From an uncultured Salinisphaerales bacterium (GTDB lineage Bacteria; Pseudomonadota; Gammaproteobacteria; Nevskiales; CAJXLF01), in the NCBI GenBank assembly GCA_913055805.1, contig CAJXLF010000002.1, positions 372,001-436,000 of the forward strand: DNA of 64,000 bases, written 5' to 3'. Position 1 is the first letter of the stretch, and each line of letters opens with the position of its first letter. The position numbers were made by a program, and so were the translations under genes. Shown piece after piece: positions 16,033 to 22,391 of the stretch. The notes below the pieces were generated by a model, which was not told where the DNA came from, searched no databases, and saw nothing but the letters and a program-made list of their open reading frames with translations.

Positions 16033-17316
16033 TTAGAAATCAGCCTGAAGCGAGATGTAGTAGCCGTGCTGTTCCGGCGTAATCGTGATGTCGCCGAGCA
16101 TGGCGTAGGCCATAGTGATGGACAGGTTCTTGCTCGGGAAAAACGCCACGAATACGTCGTACCAGTCGCTTTCCTTCTGTTCGAGGGTGCGGCCCAGTGC
16201 CGGCGTCAGGCCGGTACCGCCCAGGCTCGAGGCCGTCTGGTTGCCCAGATAGATATCCTTCAGGTTCTCGCCGTGCTCCTGGTACTCGAAGCCGATGGCC
16301 GTACCCTTGTTCAACAGGTAGGCAATCGAGCCCTCAAGACGCAGCTCCTTGTCGTTGCCGTCGGGCCCACCGAAACCGGTCAGACCGGTCTGGTTGGCCG
16401 AGGTGTAACGGGCCGTGACATTGACCAGGGTGTTGATGGGGAAGAAGATCTTGGTGGCCGCCACATAGGCTTCCCAGTCTTCCGATTCCGCGGCGCCGAG
16501 CGTTCTCAGCAATTCCTCGTTCTCGTTCTTCTTCCAGAAACCACCGATGGCTACCTGCGGAATCAGATTATCCGAATCGTAGATGGCCTCACCGAAGAGC
16601 CTCAGCTTGACGCCGAAGGACTCCATGGTGATGGTGGTGTTGAAGGGGTCGATACCCTGATTGCCGCCACCGCCGACCAGACCGCCAGTGGCATCGGATA
16701 CTAGCCCATTCAGGTCAAGCGTATCTCCCAGACCCGTAGGCAGTGAGCCATTGCCGGACAGCGCATTGGTCAGATCCGTCAGCTCCAGGCCTTGCCCACC
16801 CAGTGCATCGGTCAAACCACTAAGCGCATCCGGGTTGGAGCCGCTCAGGCCACCCAGGACACTCCCTACAATATCGCCCACCGAACCCGTGGCGTTGCTC
16901 GGGTCATTGAGCAGACCGTTGACCGAAACACCCCCCAGGGTGTCAGTCAGCAGACCCACAGTGTTGAAGGTACTGCCGGTGGTCAGATTGGACCGGGCAT
17001 AGGAAATTTCCAGACGGTCGTAGAAACCGACACGACCCGCCAGAGTGTTCAGGTGATAGTTGGCCAGATCCACATAGGTATACGACAGGTTGCCGTTGAT
17101 ACCGTCGCGGGTTTCATAGCCCGAAATAGTGGCCCAGGGTGTGATACCGCCACCGCCGGCGCCATCCACCATACCGACACCGCCGGTGGCCAGTACCTTG
17201 CCGTTGTTGTACCAGCTCGATGCAGCCATGGCATTACCGCTGGAAAACATGGCGCAGGCTGCGGCCACACCCAGCAGTCGCATAGCTCCAGACCTGTAGT
17301 TTCTTGATCGTTTCAT
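16033..17316 (-). CDS. DUF3034 family outer-membrane protein
   Basis: 427 residues from ATG 17316 (tandem ATGATG; GGGAG lies 6 bases before the second). Signal peptide ends at GNAMA (about residue 31). The mature start SSWYNNGKVLATGGVGMVDGAGGGGITPWA is the DUF3034 hallmark (given as SSWYNNGKVLATGGVGMV). Barrel-like strands follow, ending in HGYYISLQADF, a C-terminal Phe signal for outer-membrane insertion. Residues about 120-224 are a Gly/Leu/Asp/Asn-rich low-complexity insertion with repeats such as GLTDALGG and DLTNALSG. The domain's function is not known to me. It is the first gene of a sigma-54 type operon with a double attenuator leader. Confidence 0.82.
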   Translation of the reverse strand: MKRSRNYRSGAMRLLGVAAACAMFSSGNAMAASSWYNNGKVLATGGVGMVDGAGGGGITPWATISGYETRDGINGNLSYTYVDLANYHLNTLAGRVGFYDRLEISYARSNLTTGSTFNTVGLLTDTLGGVSVNGLLNDPSNATGSVGDIVGSVLGGLSGSNPDALSGLTDALGGQGLELTDLTNALSGNGSLPTGLGDTLDLNGLVSDATGGLVGGGGNQGIDPFNTTITMESFGVKLRLFGEAIYDSDNLIPQVAIGGFWKKNENEELLRTLGAAESEDWEAYVAATKIFFPINTLVNVTARYTSANQTGLTGFGGPDGNDKELRLEGSIAYLLNKGTAIGFEYQEHGENLKDIYLGNQTASSLGGTGLTPALGRTLEQKESDWYDVFVAFFPSKNLSITMAYAMLGDITITPEQHGYYISLQADF

Positions 17317-17340
17317 CATTTGCTCCCTTGATGGATCTCC

Positions 17341-17386
17341 AAAAAAAAACGCCACACCCGCGATTTGCGGATGCGGCGCCATTGCC
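17341..17386 (-). terminator. Attenuator unit 2 before DUF3034: hexaloop hairpin and terminator
   Basis: Minus strand GGC-AATGGC-GCC (17386-17375) has a six-base loop with A at 1 and G at 4. Its 3' arm is part of the terminator stem formed by GCGCCGCATCCGC and GCGGGTGTGGCG, followed by nine T residues. The two structures are mutually exclusive, the layout of an ANTAR antiterminator. It ends 25 bases before the DUF3034 start. Confidence 0.75.
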
Positions 17387-17414
17387 TTAAATACCGTTCT
17401 TAATGTCTGAAATG

Positions 17415-17463
17415 AAAACGCCCCGCTCACTGCTTTCGCTCATGAGAAGGGCGTCGTTGCCTT
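17415..17463 (-). terminator. Attenuator unit 1 before DUF3034: hexaloop hairpin and terminator
   Basis: Minus strand AAGGC-AACGAC-GCCCTT (17463-17447) is a hairpin with an A1/G4 six-base loop. Its 3' arm overlaps the 5' arm of a long stem ending GGGGCGTTTT (17424-17415). The unit has the same order as the one before the ANTAR-1 gene. Confidence 0.75.
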
Positions 17464-17490
17464 ACCAATGTTGTACCGATTGCAACCCGA

Positions 17491-17504
17491 CTCCGTCATT
17501 GGAG
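17491..17504 (-). promoter_or_regulatory. Upstream hexaloop hairpin (P1-like) of the DUF3034 leader
   Basis: Minus strand CTCC-AATGAC-GGAG: a perfect 4-bp stem around a six-base loop with A at position 1 and G at 4. With the hairpin at 17447-17463 it gives the dual-hexaloop (P1/P2) arrangement recognised by ANTAR proteins, although the linker here is about 27 bases and contains another small stem. Confidence 0.6.
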
Positions 17505-17555
17505 GTCTGCCACCGCATGGCAACAGATGGGTTATTGACCAGTCAGCTTCACTCT

Positions 17556-17571
17556 AGCAAGCTGCGTGCCA
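17556..17571 (-). promoter_or_regulatory. Sigma-54 type promoter for the DUF3034 operon
   Basis: Minus strand TGGCACGCAGCTTGCT is an exact match to the RpoN consensus TGGCACG-N4-TTGCW. It lies just before the ANTAR-1 stop region on the same strand and about 240 bases upstream of DUF3034, so the attenuator leader is transcribed from it. Confidence 0.85.
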
Positions 17572-17587
17572 ACTCCTTTTTTGCCTG

Positions 17588-18199
17588 CTAGGACAAGCTC
17601 TTGAGCAGCTTGTCCTTGCCCGCTCCACCCTTGCGCACATGCGCTGCCAGAATGGCCTTGCTGACATCGACGATGCGCTGACTGCGATTCATGGCCGTTG
17701 TGCGCAGACTGCTGTAGGCCGCCTGTTCACTCATGCCCTGCTCTTCCATGAGCAGGCATTTGGCCTGCTCGATGTAACGATGATCGGACAGTTCCTGCTG
17801 AACATTCTCCAGCTCATCCTGCAACAATCGCTGATTGATGAAGTACATCGACGCCACTTCGATCAGCGAATGCAGCAACAGCGGCGTCAGGGCCTCGACC
17901 ACATGCAGGATGACCCCGGATTGCATGGCTGAAATCACCATCTCGTCGCTGCCGCGGCGCGTGAACATCACCACCGGACAACGCCGGGAAATATCTATAT
18001 CAGACAGCGTTGCCAATAACTCCGGTGTGGGTTCATCAGCTTCAATCACCACGATTTCCGGATTCAGGAATTTCATCCTGTCTTTCAACGCACCGGTTAC
18101 CGGCACGACTTCCAGCAATGTGTAGCCCGCTGCTGCCAGCCCCGTCTCCAGACGGGTCCAGTCATCATGACAAGCCTGCACTACAAGCACACGCTTCAC
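17588..18199 (-). CDS. ANTAR-domain RNA-binding antiterminator 1
   Basis: 203 residues from the GTG at 18199, which has GGAGGG about 10 bases upstream and aligns with its paralogue; an ATG at 18217 or GTG at 18241 would extend it. Residues 1-120 are a receiver-like domain (VKRVLVVQACHDDWTRLE, MFTRRGSDEMVISAMQSG). The C-terminal about 65 residues are the ANTAR three-helix domain (YIEQAKCLLMEEQGMSEQAAYSSLRTTAMNRSQRIVDVSKAILAA). ANTAR proteins bind paired hexaloop RNA hairpins and prevent termination. The usual phosphoacceptor Asp is Glu53 and the acidic pair is missing, so it is probably not controlled by phosphorylation. Its own leader carries two attenuator units, suggesting autoregulation. 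Confidence 0.88.
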   Translation of the reverse strand: MKRVLVVQACHDDWTRLETGLAAAGYTLLEVVPVTGALKDRMKFLNPEIVVIEADEPTPELLATLSDIDISRRCPVVMFTRRGSDEMVISAMQSGVILHVVEALTPLLLHSLIEVASMYFINQRLLQDELENVQQELSDHRYIEQAKCLLMEEQGMSEQAAYSSLRTTAMNRSQRIVDVSKAILAAHVRKGGAGKDKLLKSLS

Positions 18200-18252
18200 T
18201 GTCGATTCCCTCCCCATTACTCTGCGACTGTCCTTGTGCACGGCTGTTGTTC

Positions 18253-18301
18253 AAAAAAAAACGCCTCCCCCATGCCATGCACGGAAGAGGCGTCATTGCC
18301 T
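18253..18301 (-). terminator. Attenuator unit 2 before ANTAR-1
   Basis: Minus strand AGGC-AATGAC-GCCT (18301-18288): A1/G4 hexaloop whose 3' arm overlaps a terminator stem (ACGCCTCTTCC with GGGGGAGGCGT) followed by nine T residues. It lies about 50 bases upstream of the GTG start. Confidence 0.78.
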
Positions 18302-18310
18302 ATGCACAAT

Positions 18311-18358
18311 AAAAAACGCCCTGCTCACGGCCAGGCCGTTGAGTAGGGCGTCGTTGCC
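18311..18358 (-). terminator. Attenuator unit 1 before ANTAR-1
   Basis: Minus strand GGC-AACGAC-GCC (18358-18347): A1/G4 hexaloop overlapping a long terminator stem, ACGCCCTACTCAACGGC against GCCGTGAGCAGGGCGT, then six T residues. It is nearly identical in layout to unit 1 of the DUF3034 leader. Confidence 0.78.
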
Positions 18359-18362
18359 AGAT

Positions 18363-18440
18363 CACCTGTATGCGGTTATTGCATACCCGACTTTGGGTGG
18401 CGATGGCCCGGGCCACCGCACTCAGTCATAACCGCAATCT
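18363..18440 (-). promoter_or_regulatory. Structured 5' part of the ANTAR-1 leader
   Basis: Minus strand: an outer stem GCGGTTAT / ATAACCGC encloses an inner stem GGTGGC / GCCACC. Overlapping the 3' arm, GTATGC-AATAACC-GCATAC forms a competing 6-bp hairpin. The words GCGGTGG and AGTCGGGT are shared with the DUF3034 leader, pointing to common descent. I could not find a clear A1/G4 hexaloop here. Confidence 0.5.
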
Positions 18441-18461
18441 CTTGGATTCCGTCATGAGTAC

Positions 18462-18477
18462 AGCAAAGCGCATGCCA
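18462..18477 (-). promoter_or_regulatory. Sigma-54 type promoter for ANTAR-1
   Basis: Minus strand TGGCATGCGCTTTGCT fits TGGCAYR-N4-TTGCW with GG-N10-GC spacing. It is about 260 bases upstream of ANTAR-1, preceding the two attenuator units. Confidence 0.78.
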
Positions 18478-18546
18478 ACTCTTCGAAGGTTGGCACCCAG
18501 GGAATACATTAGCTCTTTGATTTTTAAATGATTAATTTAAATATAA

Positions 18547-19134
18547 TCACTTTGATCGGGCAGCCAGCAGGGCGCGCGAAACATCCACCAACCGCTGGCT
18601 ACGATGCATGGCCGTGCTGCGTAACGAGGCATATGCCTCGTTTTCGCTCAGCCCCTCTTCCTCCATCAGAAAGTACTTGGCCTGCTCGATGTATCGCTGC
18701 TCAACCAGCTTGTTCTGCAACGTTTCCAGTTCATCCTGCAGCAGATGCTGGTTAAGGTAATACAGGGCGGCGACTTCGATCAGCGAGTGCAGCAAAAGCG
18801 GCGTCAGGGCCTCGACCACGTGCAGAACCACACCCAGCTGCATGGCCGTCATCACCATGCGGTCGCTGCCCCTGCGGGTAAACAACACAACCGGACAGCC
18901 ACTGGCATGTTCGACCTGGGCCAGCTGTTCCAGAACCTGCATTCGCGGCTCATCAGCCTCGGCCACCAGCATATCCGGCTGCAAAAGCTTCACCCGATCC
19001 TCGATGCGGGCCGTCGCAGGCAAAATATCCAGCAGACTGTAACCGGCTTCCACCAAACCGCTTTCCAGCCGCGTCCAGTCATCATGGCAAGCCTGCACCA
19101 TCAGCACACGCTTAACTCCCGCCCTGTATAGCAT
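18547..19134 (-). CDS. ANTAR-domain RNA-binding antiterminator 2
   Basis: 195 residues from ATG 19134 (GGAG six bases upstream). It is a clear paralogue of ANTAR-1 over its full length: VKRVLMVQACHDDWTRLE, VVLFTRRGSDRMVMTAMQ, VVEALTPLLLHSLIEVAALY and a C-terminal ANTAR domain (YIEQAKYFLMEEEGLSENEAYASLRSTAMHRSQRLVDVSRALLAA). The phosphoacceptor position is Glu59 instead of Asp. Unlike ANTAR-1 it has only a short leader, about 45 bases, with no terminator, so it may be made whenever its promoter is active and then open the downstream attenuators. Confidence 0.88.
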   Translation of the reverse strand: MLYRAGVKRVLMVQACHDDWTRLESGLVEAGYSLLDILPATARIEDRVKLLQPDMLVAEADEPRMQVLEQLAQVEHASGCPVVLFTRRGSDRMVMTAMQLGVVLHVVEALTPLLLHSLIEVAALYYLNQHLLQDELETLQNKLVEQRYIEQAKYFLMEEEGLSENEAYASLRSTAMHRSQRLVDVSRALLAARSK

Positions 19135-19177
19135 TTCGAACTCCGTTGATGGGTTTCGTTGCCTTTTATTTATTGCA

Positions 19178-19195
19178 GCGCAATATACGTGCCGG
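19178..19195 (-). promoter_or_regulatory. Sigma-54 type promoter for ANTAR-2
   Basis: Minus strand CCGGCACGTATATTGCGC: GG-N10-GC spacing and GGCACG-N4-TTGC agree with the RpoN consensus, with only the first T replaced by C. It is about 46 bases upstream of the ATG. Confidence 0.68.
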
Positions 19196-19280
19196 GTTTT
19201 GTTTCATAGAGAGAAAAGCTGCAATCCGGGGGGACTGCACCATTATTACGCTGCAATGCACAATTTGCGTGCTGGCAGGC

Positions 19281-19604
19281 TCAATTGTGACTGAGCTTCA
19301 GACCCACAACCCCGATAATAATCAGGCCCATGAAGGCCAGTCGCGGATAAGTGAAGGCATCTCCAAACCAGATCATGCCGCAAATGGCGATGCCGACCGC
19401 GCCCAGCCCGGTCCAGACGGCATAGGCCGTGCCCACGGGAATGCCCCGCATGGCATAGGAAAGCAACAGGACATTGATAACGGTCAGTACTGCACAGGCG
19501 GCGATCGGCCAGGGAGAAGCGTGCATATAGATCAGCTTCAGGCTCAAGGCCCAGGCAATTTCCACCCCGACCGCAATAAACAGAACCATCCAGTAGATGC
19601 TCAT
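19281..19604 (-). CDS. gdx: SMR-family guanidinium exporter (SugE/Gdx type)
   Basis: 107 residues, four membrane spans, the standard SMR size. The conserved proton/substrate glutamate is Glu15 (VGVEIAWALSLK). The Gdx-type signature is IPVGTAYAVWTGLGAVG, and the end is IIIGVVGLKLS, both closer to SugE/Gdx than to EmrE. Gdx proteins export guanidinium in exchange for protons. The start ATG overlaps the stop of the upstream transporter by 4 bases, so it is the last gene of a udg-rimI-transporter-gdx operon. I see no guanidine riboswitch upstream of the operon. Confidence 0.87.
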   Translation of the reverse strand: MSIYWMVLFIAVGVEIAWALSLKLIYMHASPWPIAACAVLTVINVLLLSYAMRGIPVGTAYAVWTGLGAVGIAICGMIWFGDAFTYPRLAFMGLIIIGVVGLKLSHN

Positions 19605-20848
19605 GACCTGACCGGCCTCACCCGGGACAACACCAGTGCACCAGCCACGAAAAGCAGCAATATCGAAAGTATGGCCATGCGTGAATTTCCGGTCATGGCC
19701 GCTGTCCAGGCCACCAGCAGCGGGCCGAGGATGGCGGCAAACTTGCCCATCATGTTGTAGAAGCCAAAGAACTCGGCAGCCTTGTCGACCGGGATGATGC
19801 GCGCATAGTAAGCGCGTGAAAGCGACTGAATGCCGCCCTGCACCAGGCCGATAACTGCCGCCATGACATAGAACTGCCACTCTGTCTGCAGCCAGTAGCC
19901 CCAGCAGGTCACGCCCATGTACACAAACAGGGCCAGGAAAATGCCCCGCAGAGTCCCCCAGCGCTCACCGATATAACCGAAGGCCACCGCCGCCGGGAAG
20001 CCAATGAACTGGGTCAACAGCAAGGCGGTAATCAGCGACTCGGAGCGAAAGCCCAGCGCTGCCCCGTAATCCACCGCCATGTGAATAATGGTGTCCACGC
20101 CGTCGATATACAGCCAGTAGGCCAGCAGGAATACGAATACTTCACGGTAACGCCGTACCTCGTGAAAAGTGTCCCGCAACTGTTTAAATCCCTGCCGCAC
20201 GGCCTGCGCCAATGGCAAACTGCCTGCCTTGCGGGTCTCGCGCACGCCGAACATCAGCGGCATGGCAAACACCAGCCACCACATGGCCACCATCAGGAAC
20301 GCGACTCGTACCGCCTGGGCCTGATCCGTCAACCCGAACCAGCTAGGCTGCAGCGTCATGCCGACATTGACGGCAAACAGCAGCCCGCCGCCCAGATAAC
20401 CCAGGCCATAGCCCAGGGCAGATACCCGGTCGCTGCGCTCGGCCGGTGCTACATCCAGAATCAGGGAGTCATAGAATACATTGCCGCCAAAGAACCCCAG
20501 CACACCCAGAAAATAGGCCAACAGCGCCCAGAACCAGCCGCCCTGGGGCACGAAATACAGCCCGGCCGTAGCCACCACGCCAATCAGCATGAAGCCGGCC
20601 AGATAGCGTTTGCGCCCTCCGGAACGGTCGGCAATGGCGCCCAGCACCGGCGCCAGCAGCATGATCATGACGCTGGCCGCCGCCACGGTATTACCCAGGT
20701 ACCAGGTGCTTTTGGTGGGCGCCAGATCCGCTGCCCAGTAGTTCTTCAGGAACAGGGGGAAAAACCCTGCGATGACCGTTGTGGCAAAGGCGGAATTGGC
20801 CCAGTCGTAGAAAGCCCAGGCCAGCACCTGGCGGCGGTTATATTCCAT
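19601..20848 (-). CDS. UMF1/Atg22-type MFS transporter
   Basis: 415 residues with about 12 hydrophobic segments. The N-terminus NRRQVLAWAFYDWANSAFATTV is the signature of the bacterial Atg22-like (UMF1) branch of the major facilitator superfamily. Further family features are APVLGAIADRSGGRKRYL in the loop between spans 2 and 3, and GLVQGGIQSLSRAYYARIIP. The substrate in bacteria is unknown; fungal Atg22 exports amino acids from the vacuole. It lies 24 bases after rimI and overlaps gdx. Confidence 0.85.
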   Translation of the reverse strand: MEYNRRQVLAWAFYDWANSAFATTVIAGFFPLFLKNYWAADLAPTKSTWYLGNTVAAASVMIMLLAPVLGAIADRSGGRKRYLAGFMLIGVVATAGLYFVPQGGWFWALLAYFLGVLGFFGGNVFYDSLILDVAPAERSDRVSALGYGLGYLGGGLLFAVNVGMTLQPSWFGLTDQAQAVRVAFLMVAMWWLVFAMPLMFGVRETRKAGSLPLAQAVRQGFKQLRDTFHEVRRYREVFVFLLAYWLYIDGVDTIIHMAVDYGAALGFRSESLITALLLTQFIGFPAAVAFGYIGERWGTLRGIFLALFVYMGVTCWGYWLQTEWQFYVMAAVIGLVQGGIQSLSRAYYARIIPVDKAAEFFGFYNMMGKFAAILGPLLVAWTAAMTGNSRMAILSILLLFVAGALVLSRVRPVRS

Positions 20849-20872
20849 GCTTATTAAGTTCTGCCTTCGAAA

Positions 20873-21346
20873 TCAGAGCAACAGTGCCAGCAGAATGGCA
20901 TCTTCTCGCCCTTGTGCCGCAGGATAGTACCCCCGACGCTCACCGATACGGCTGAAGCCGGCCGATTCATAGAGGGCGACCGCCGCGGGATTGGATGGCC
21001 GTACCTCCAGGTAAATGGCCGACAGGCGCTGCTGGCGTGCGAGTGCGATCAGCTGACCCAGCATATAGCGCCCAAGACCATTGCGCTGACGCATGGGTGA
21101 TACACAGAGATTCAGCAGATGCGCCTCCCCCGCTCCACAGGACATCAGAGCATAGCCCTGCACGCGGTCCTCGGCATCCAGTGCAACGCGGCAGGTGTAA
21201 CGCATGCGCAGGCAATCACGAAACACGCCCTCGCTCCAAGGGAACTGATAGGCCTGTTGTTCGATAAGCATCACCTCAGGCAGATCCTCTGCCTGCATGG
21301 CGCGGTCGCGCCAGCAAAAAAGCATTTCCTGCGGCTGGGCGCTCAC
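20873..21346 (-). CDS. rimI: Ribosomal protein S18 alanine N-acetyltransferase
   Basis: 157 residues. GNAT fold with acetyl-CoA binding motif SPMRQRNGLGRYMLGQLIALA and YLEVRPSNPAAVALYESAGFSRIGERRGYYP, which match RimI closely. It acetylates the N-terminal alanine of S18. The GTG start at 21346 overlaps the stop of the family 4 uracil-DNA glycosylase gene by 4 bases (GTGA). In E. coli rimI follows holD; here it follows the glycosylase. Confidence 0.92.
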   Translation of the reverse strand: MSAQPQEMLFCWRDRAMQAEDLPEVMLIEQQAYQFPWSEGVFRDCLRMRYTCRVALDAEDRVQGYALMSCGAGEAHLLNLCVSPMRQRNGLGRYMLGQLIALARQQRLSAIYLEVRPSNPAAVALYESAGFSRIGERRGYYPAAQGREDAILLALLL

Positions 21347-22191
21347 CGGCTCTCCGCAAGCAGACTGCGCGCGCGTTTGAGATCCTCCCAGGCCTTGCGC
21401 TTGTCCTGCGGACTACGCAACAGATAGGCAGGATGGTAGGTCACCAGCACAGGAAAAGACTGGCCGCCCTCGGGTAGCTGATACGCATGCATACCGGTGC
21501 GCAGGCGCCCCAGGGGTTCATCACTGCCGAGCAGATTCTGCGCAGCTACCCTGCCTACCGCCATAATGAGCCTTGGCTGCACCAGGGCAATCTGGCGTTC
21601 GAGATAAGGCCGGCAAGCCTGCGATTCTTCGGGCTTGGGATCACGGTTCTTCGGTGGCCGGCACTTCACCACATTGGCGATATACGTACCCTGCTCGCCC
21701 CCCCTGGGCGCGCGCGAATGATTGATGGCCGCCAGCATGGCATCCAGCAACTTGCCGGCTGGCCCCACGAAGGGATAGCCCTGGCGATCTTCTTCGGCGC
21801 CCGGCCCTTCACCGATCACCATGAGGCCTGCCGTCTGCACACCCACACCGAACACTGCCTGCTTGCGCTCTTCGCAAAGCCCGCACTGCCTGCAATTCTT
21901 CACACTGAGTTCCAGCTCGGCCCAGTCCATGCCGGAGACGCCCGCAGGTTCTGGCACAGGAGATGTCTGCGCTTTCCTTTCCGGGCTTGTCACCGGAAAA
22001 TCGGGTGCCGGCTCGGCGATGGCGCGCTCCAGGGCGCTGTCCAGAGGATCATGCTCTTTCGGGGATAAGTGTTCCGGCGCAGCTGCCGGAACTGATTGCA
22101 TCGCGGATTGTGCAGCCGCGCCGCGCCGCTGCCACAGGGAAATACCCATGGCATCAAGATAGCGGAGTCGAGTAGCAGCATCCATGCGCAT
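21343..22191 (-). CDS. Family 4 uracil-DNA glycosylase (Fe-S)
   Basis: 282 residues. The catalytic domain begins at about residue 90: CRQCGLCEERKQ with the first cluster cysteines, motif GEGPGAEEDRQGYPFVGPAGKLLD, then VVKCRPPKNRDPKPEE and CRPYLERQI with the remaining cluster cysteines, and TYHPAYLLR near the end. It removes uracil from DNA. The N-terminal 90 residues include MDAATRLRYLDAMGISLWQRR, which resembles the chi-binding N-terminus of the polymerase III psi subunit (HolD). With rimI directly downstream, the gene occupies the holD position. Confidence 0.9.
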   Translation of the reverse strand: MRMDAATRLRYLDAMGISLWQRRGAAAQSAMQSVPAAAPEHLSPKEHDPLDSALERAIAEPAPDFPVTSPERKAQTSPVPEPAGVSGMDWAELELSVKNCRQCGLCEERKQAVFGVGVQTAGLMVIGEGPGAEEDRQGYPFVGPAGKLLDAMLAAINHSRAPRGGEQGTYIANVVKCRPPKNRDPKPEESQACRPYLERQIALVQPRLIMAVGRVAAQNLLGSDEPLGRLRTGMHAYQLPEGGQSFPVLVTYHPAYLLRSPQDKRKAWEDLKRARSLLAESR

Positions 22192-22232
22192 AGCCTATGA
22201 GCAAATGGTGAAAAACGAAAGGCCGTTTATCG

Positions 22233-22382
22233 CCTCACGCAAAGGCGCAAAGGCGCAAAGAAAACTGTCATTTGAAGCCACCTCCAATTTAGGAAGATGG
22301 CTTGGACCACTACCCTCGCAATAACAGTGGCCTGAACCACGCCTGCATTACTCTCTTTGCGAGCTTTGCGCCCTTGCGCGAG
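22233..22382. repeat. Intergenic inverted-repeat element (CGCAAAGGCGCAAAG arms)
   Basis: Left arm at 22233-22260 contains three near-copies of GGCGCAAA (CTCACGCAAAGGCGCAAAGG then CGCAAAG). The right arm at 22350-22382 is its inverted, imperfect counterpart (CTCTTTGCGAGCTTTGCGCC). The roughly 90 bases between hold no gene. The layout is that of a small non-autonomous repeat or a large bidirectional hairpin between udg4 and leuA. Confidence 0.65.
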
Positions 22383-22391
22383 TCCAACAAT

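Noticed and set aside
22192-22230. Guanidine riboswitch upstream of the operon that ends in gdx
   Set aside because: No ACGR-type motif or paired stem-loops with that loop were seen before udg4 or between the operon genes.
22226-22391. CRISPR array, because of the repeated CGCAAAGG units
   Set aside because: The units are 8-9 bases, contiguous and arranged as an inverted repeat, with no spacers or cas genes.
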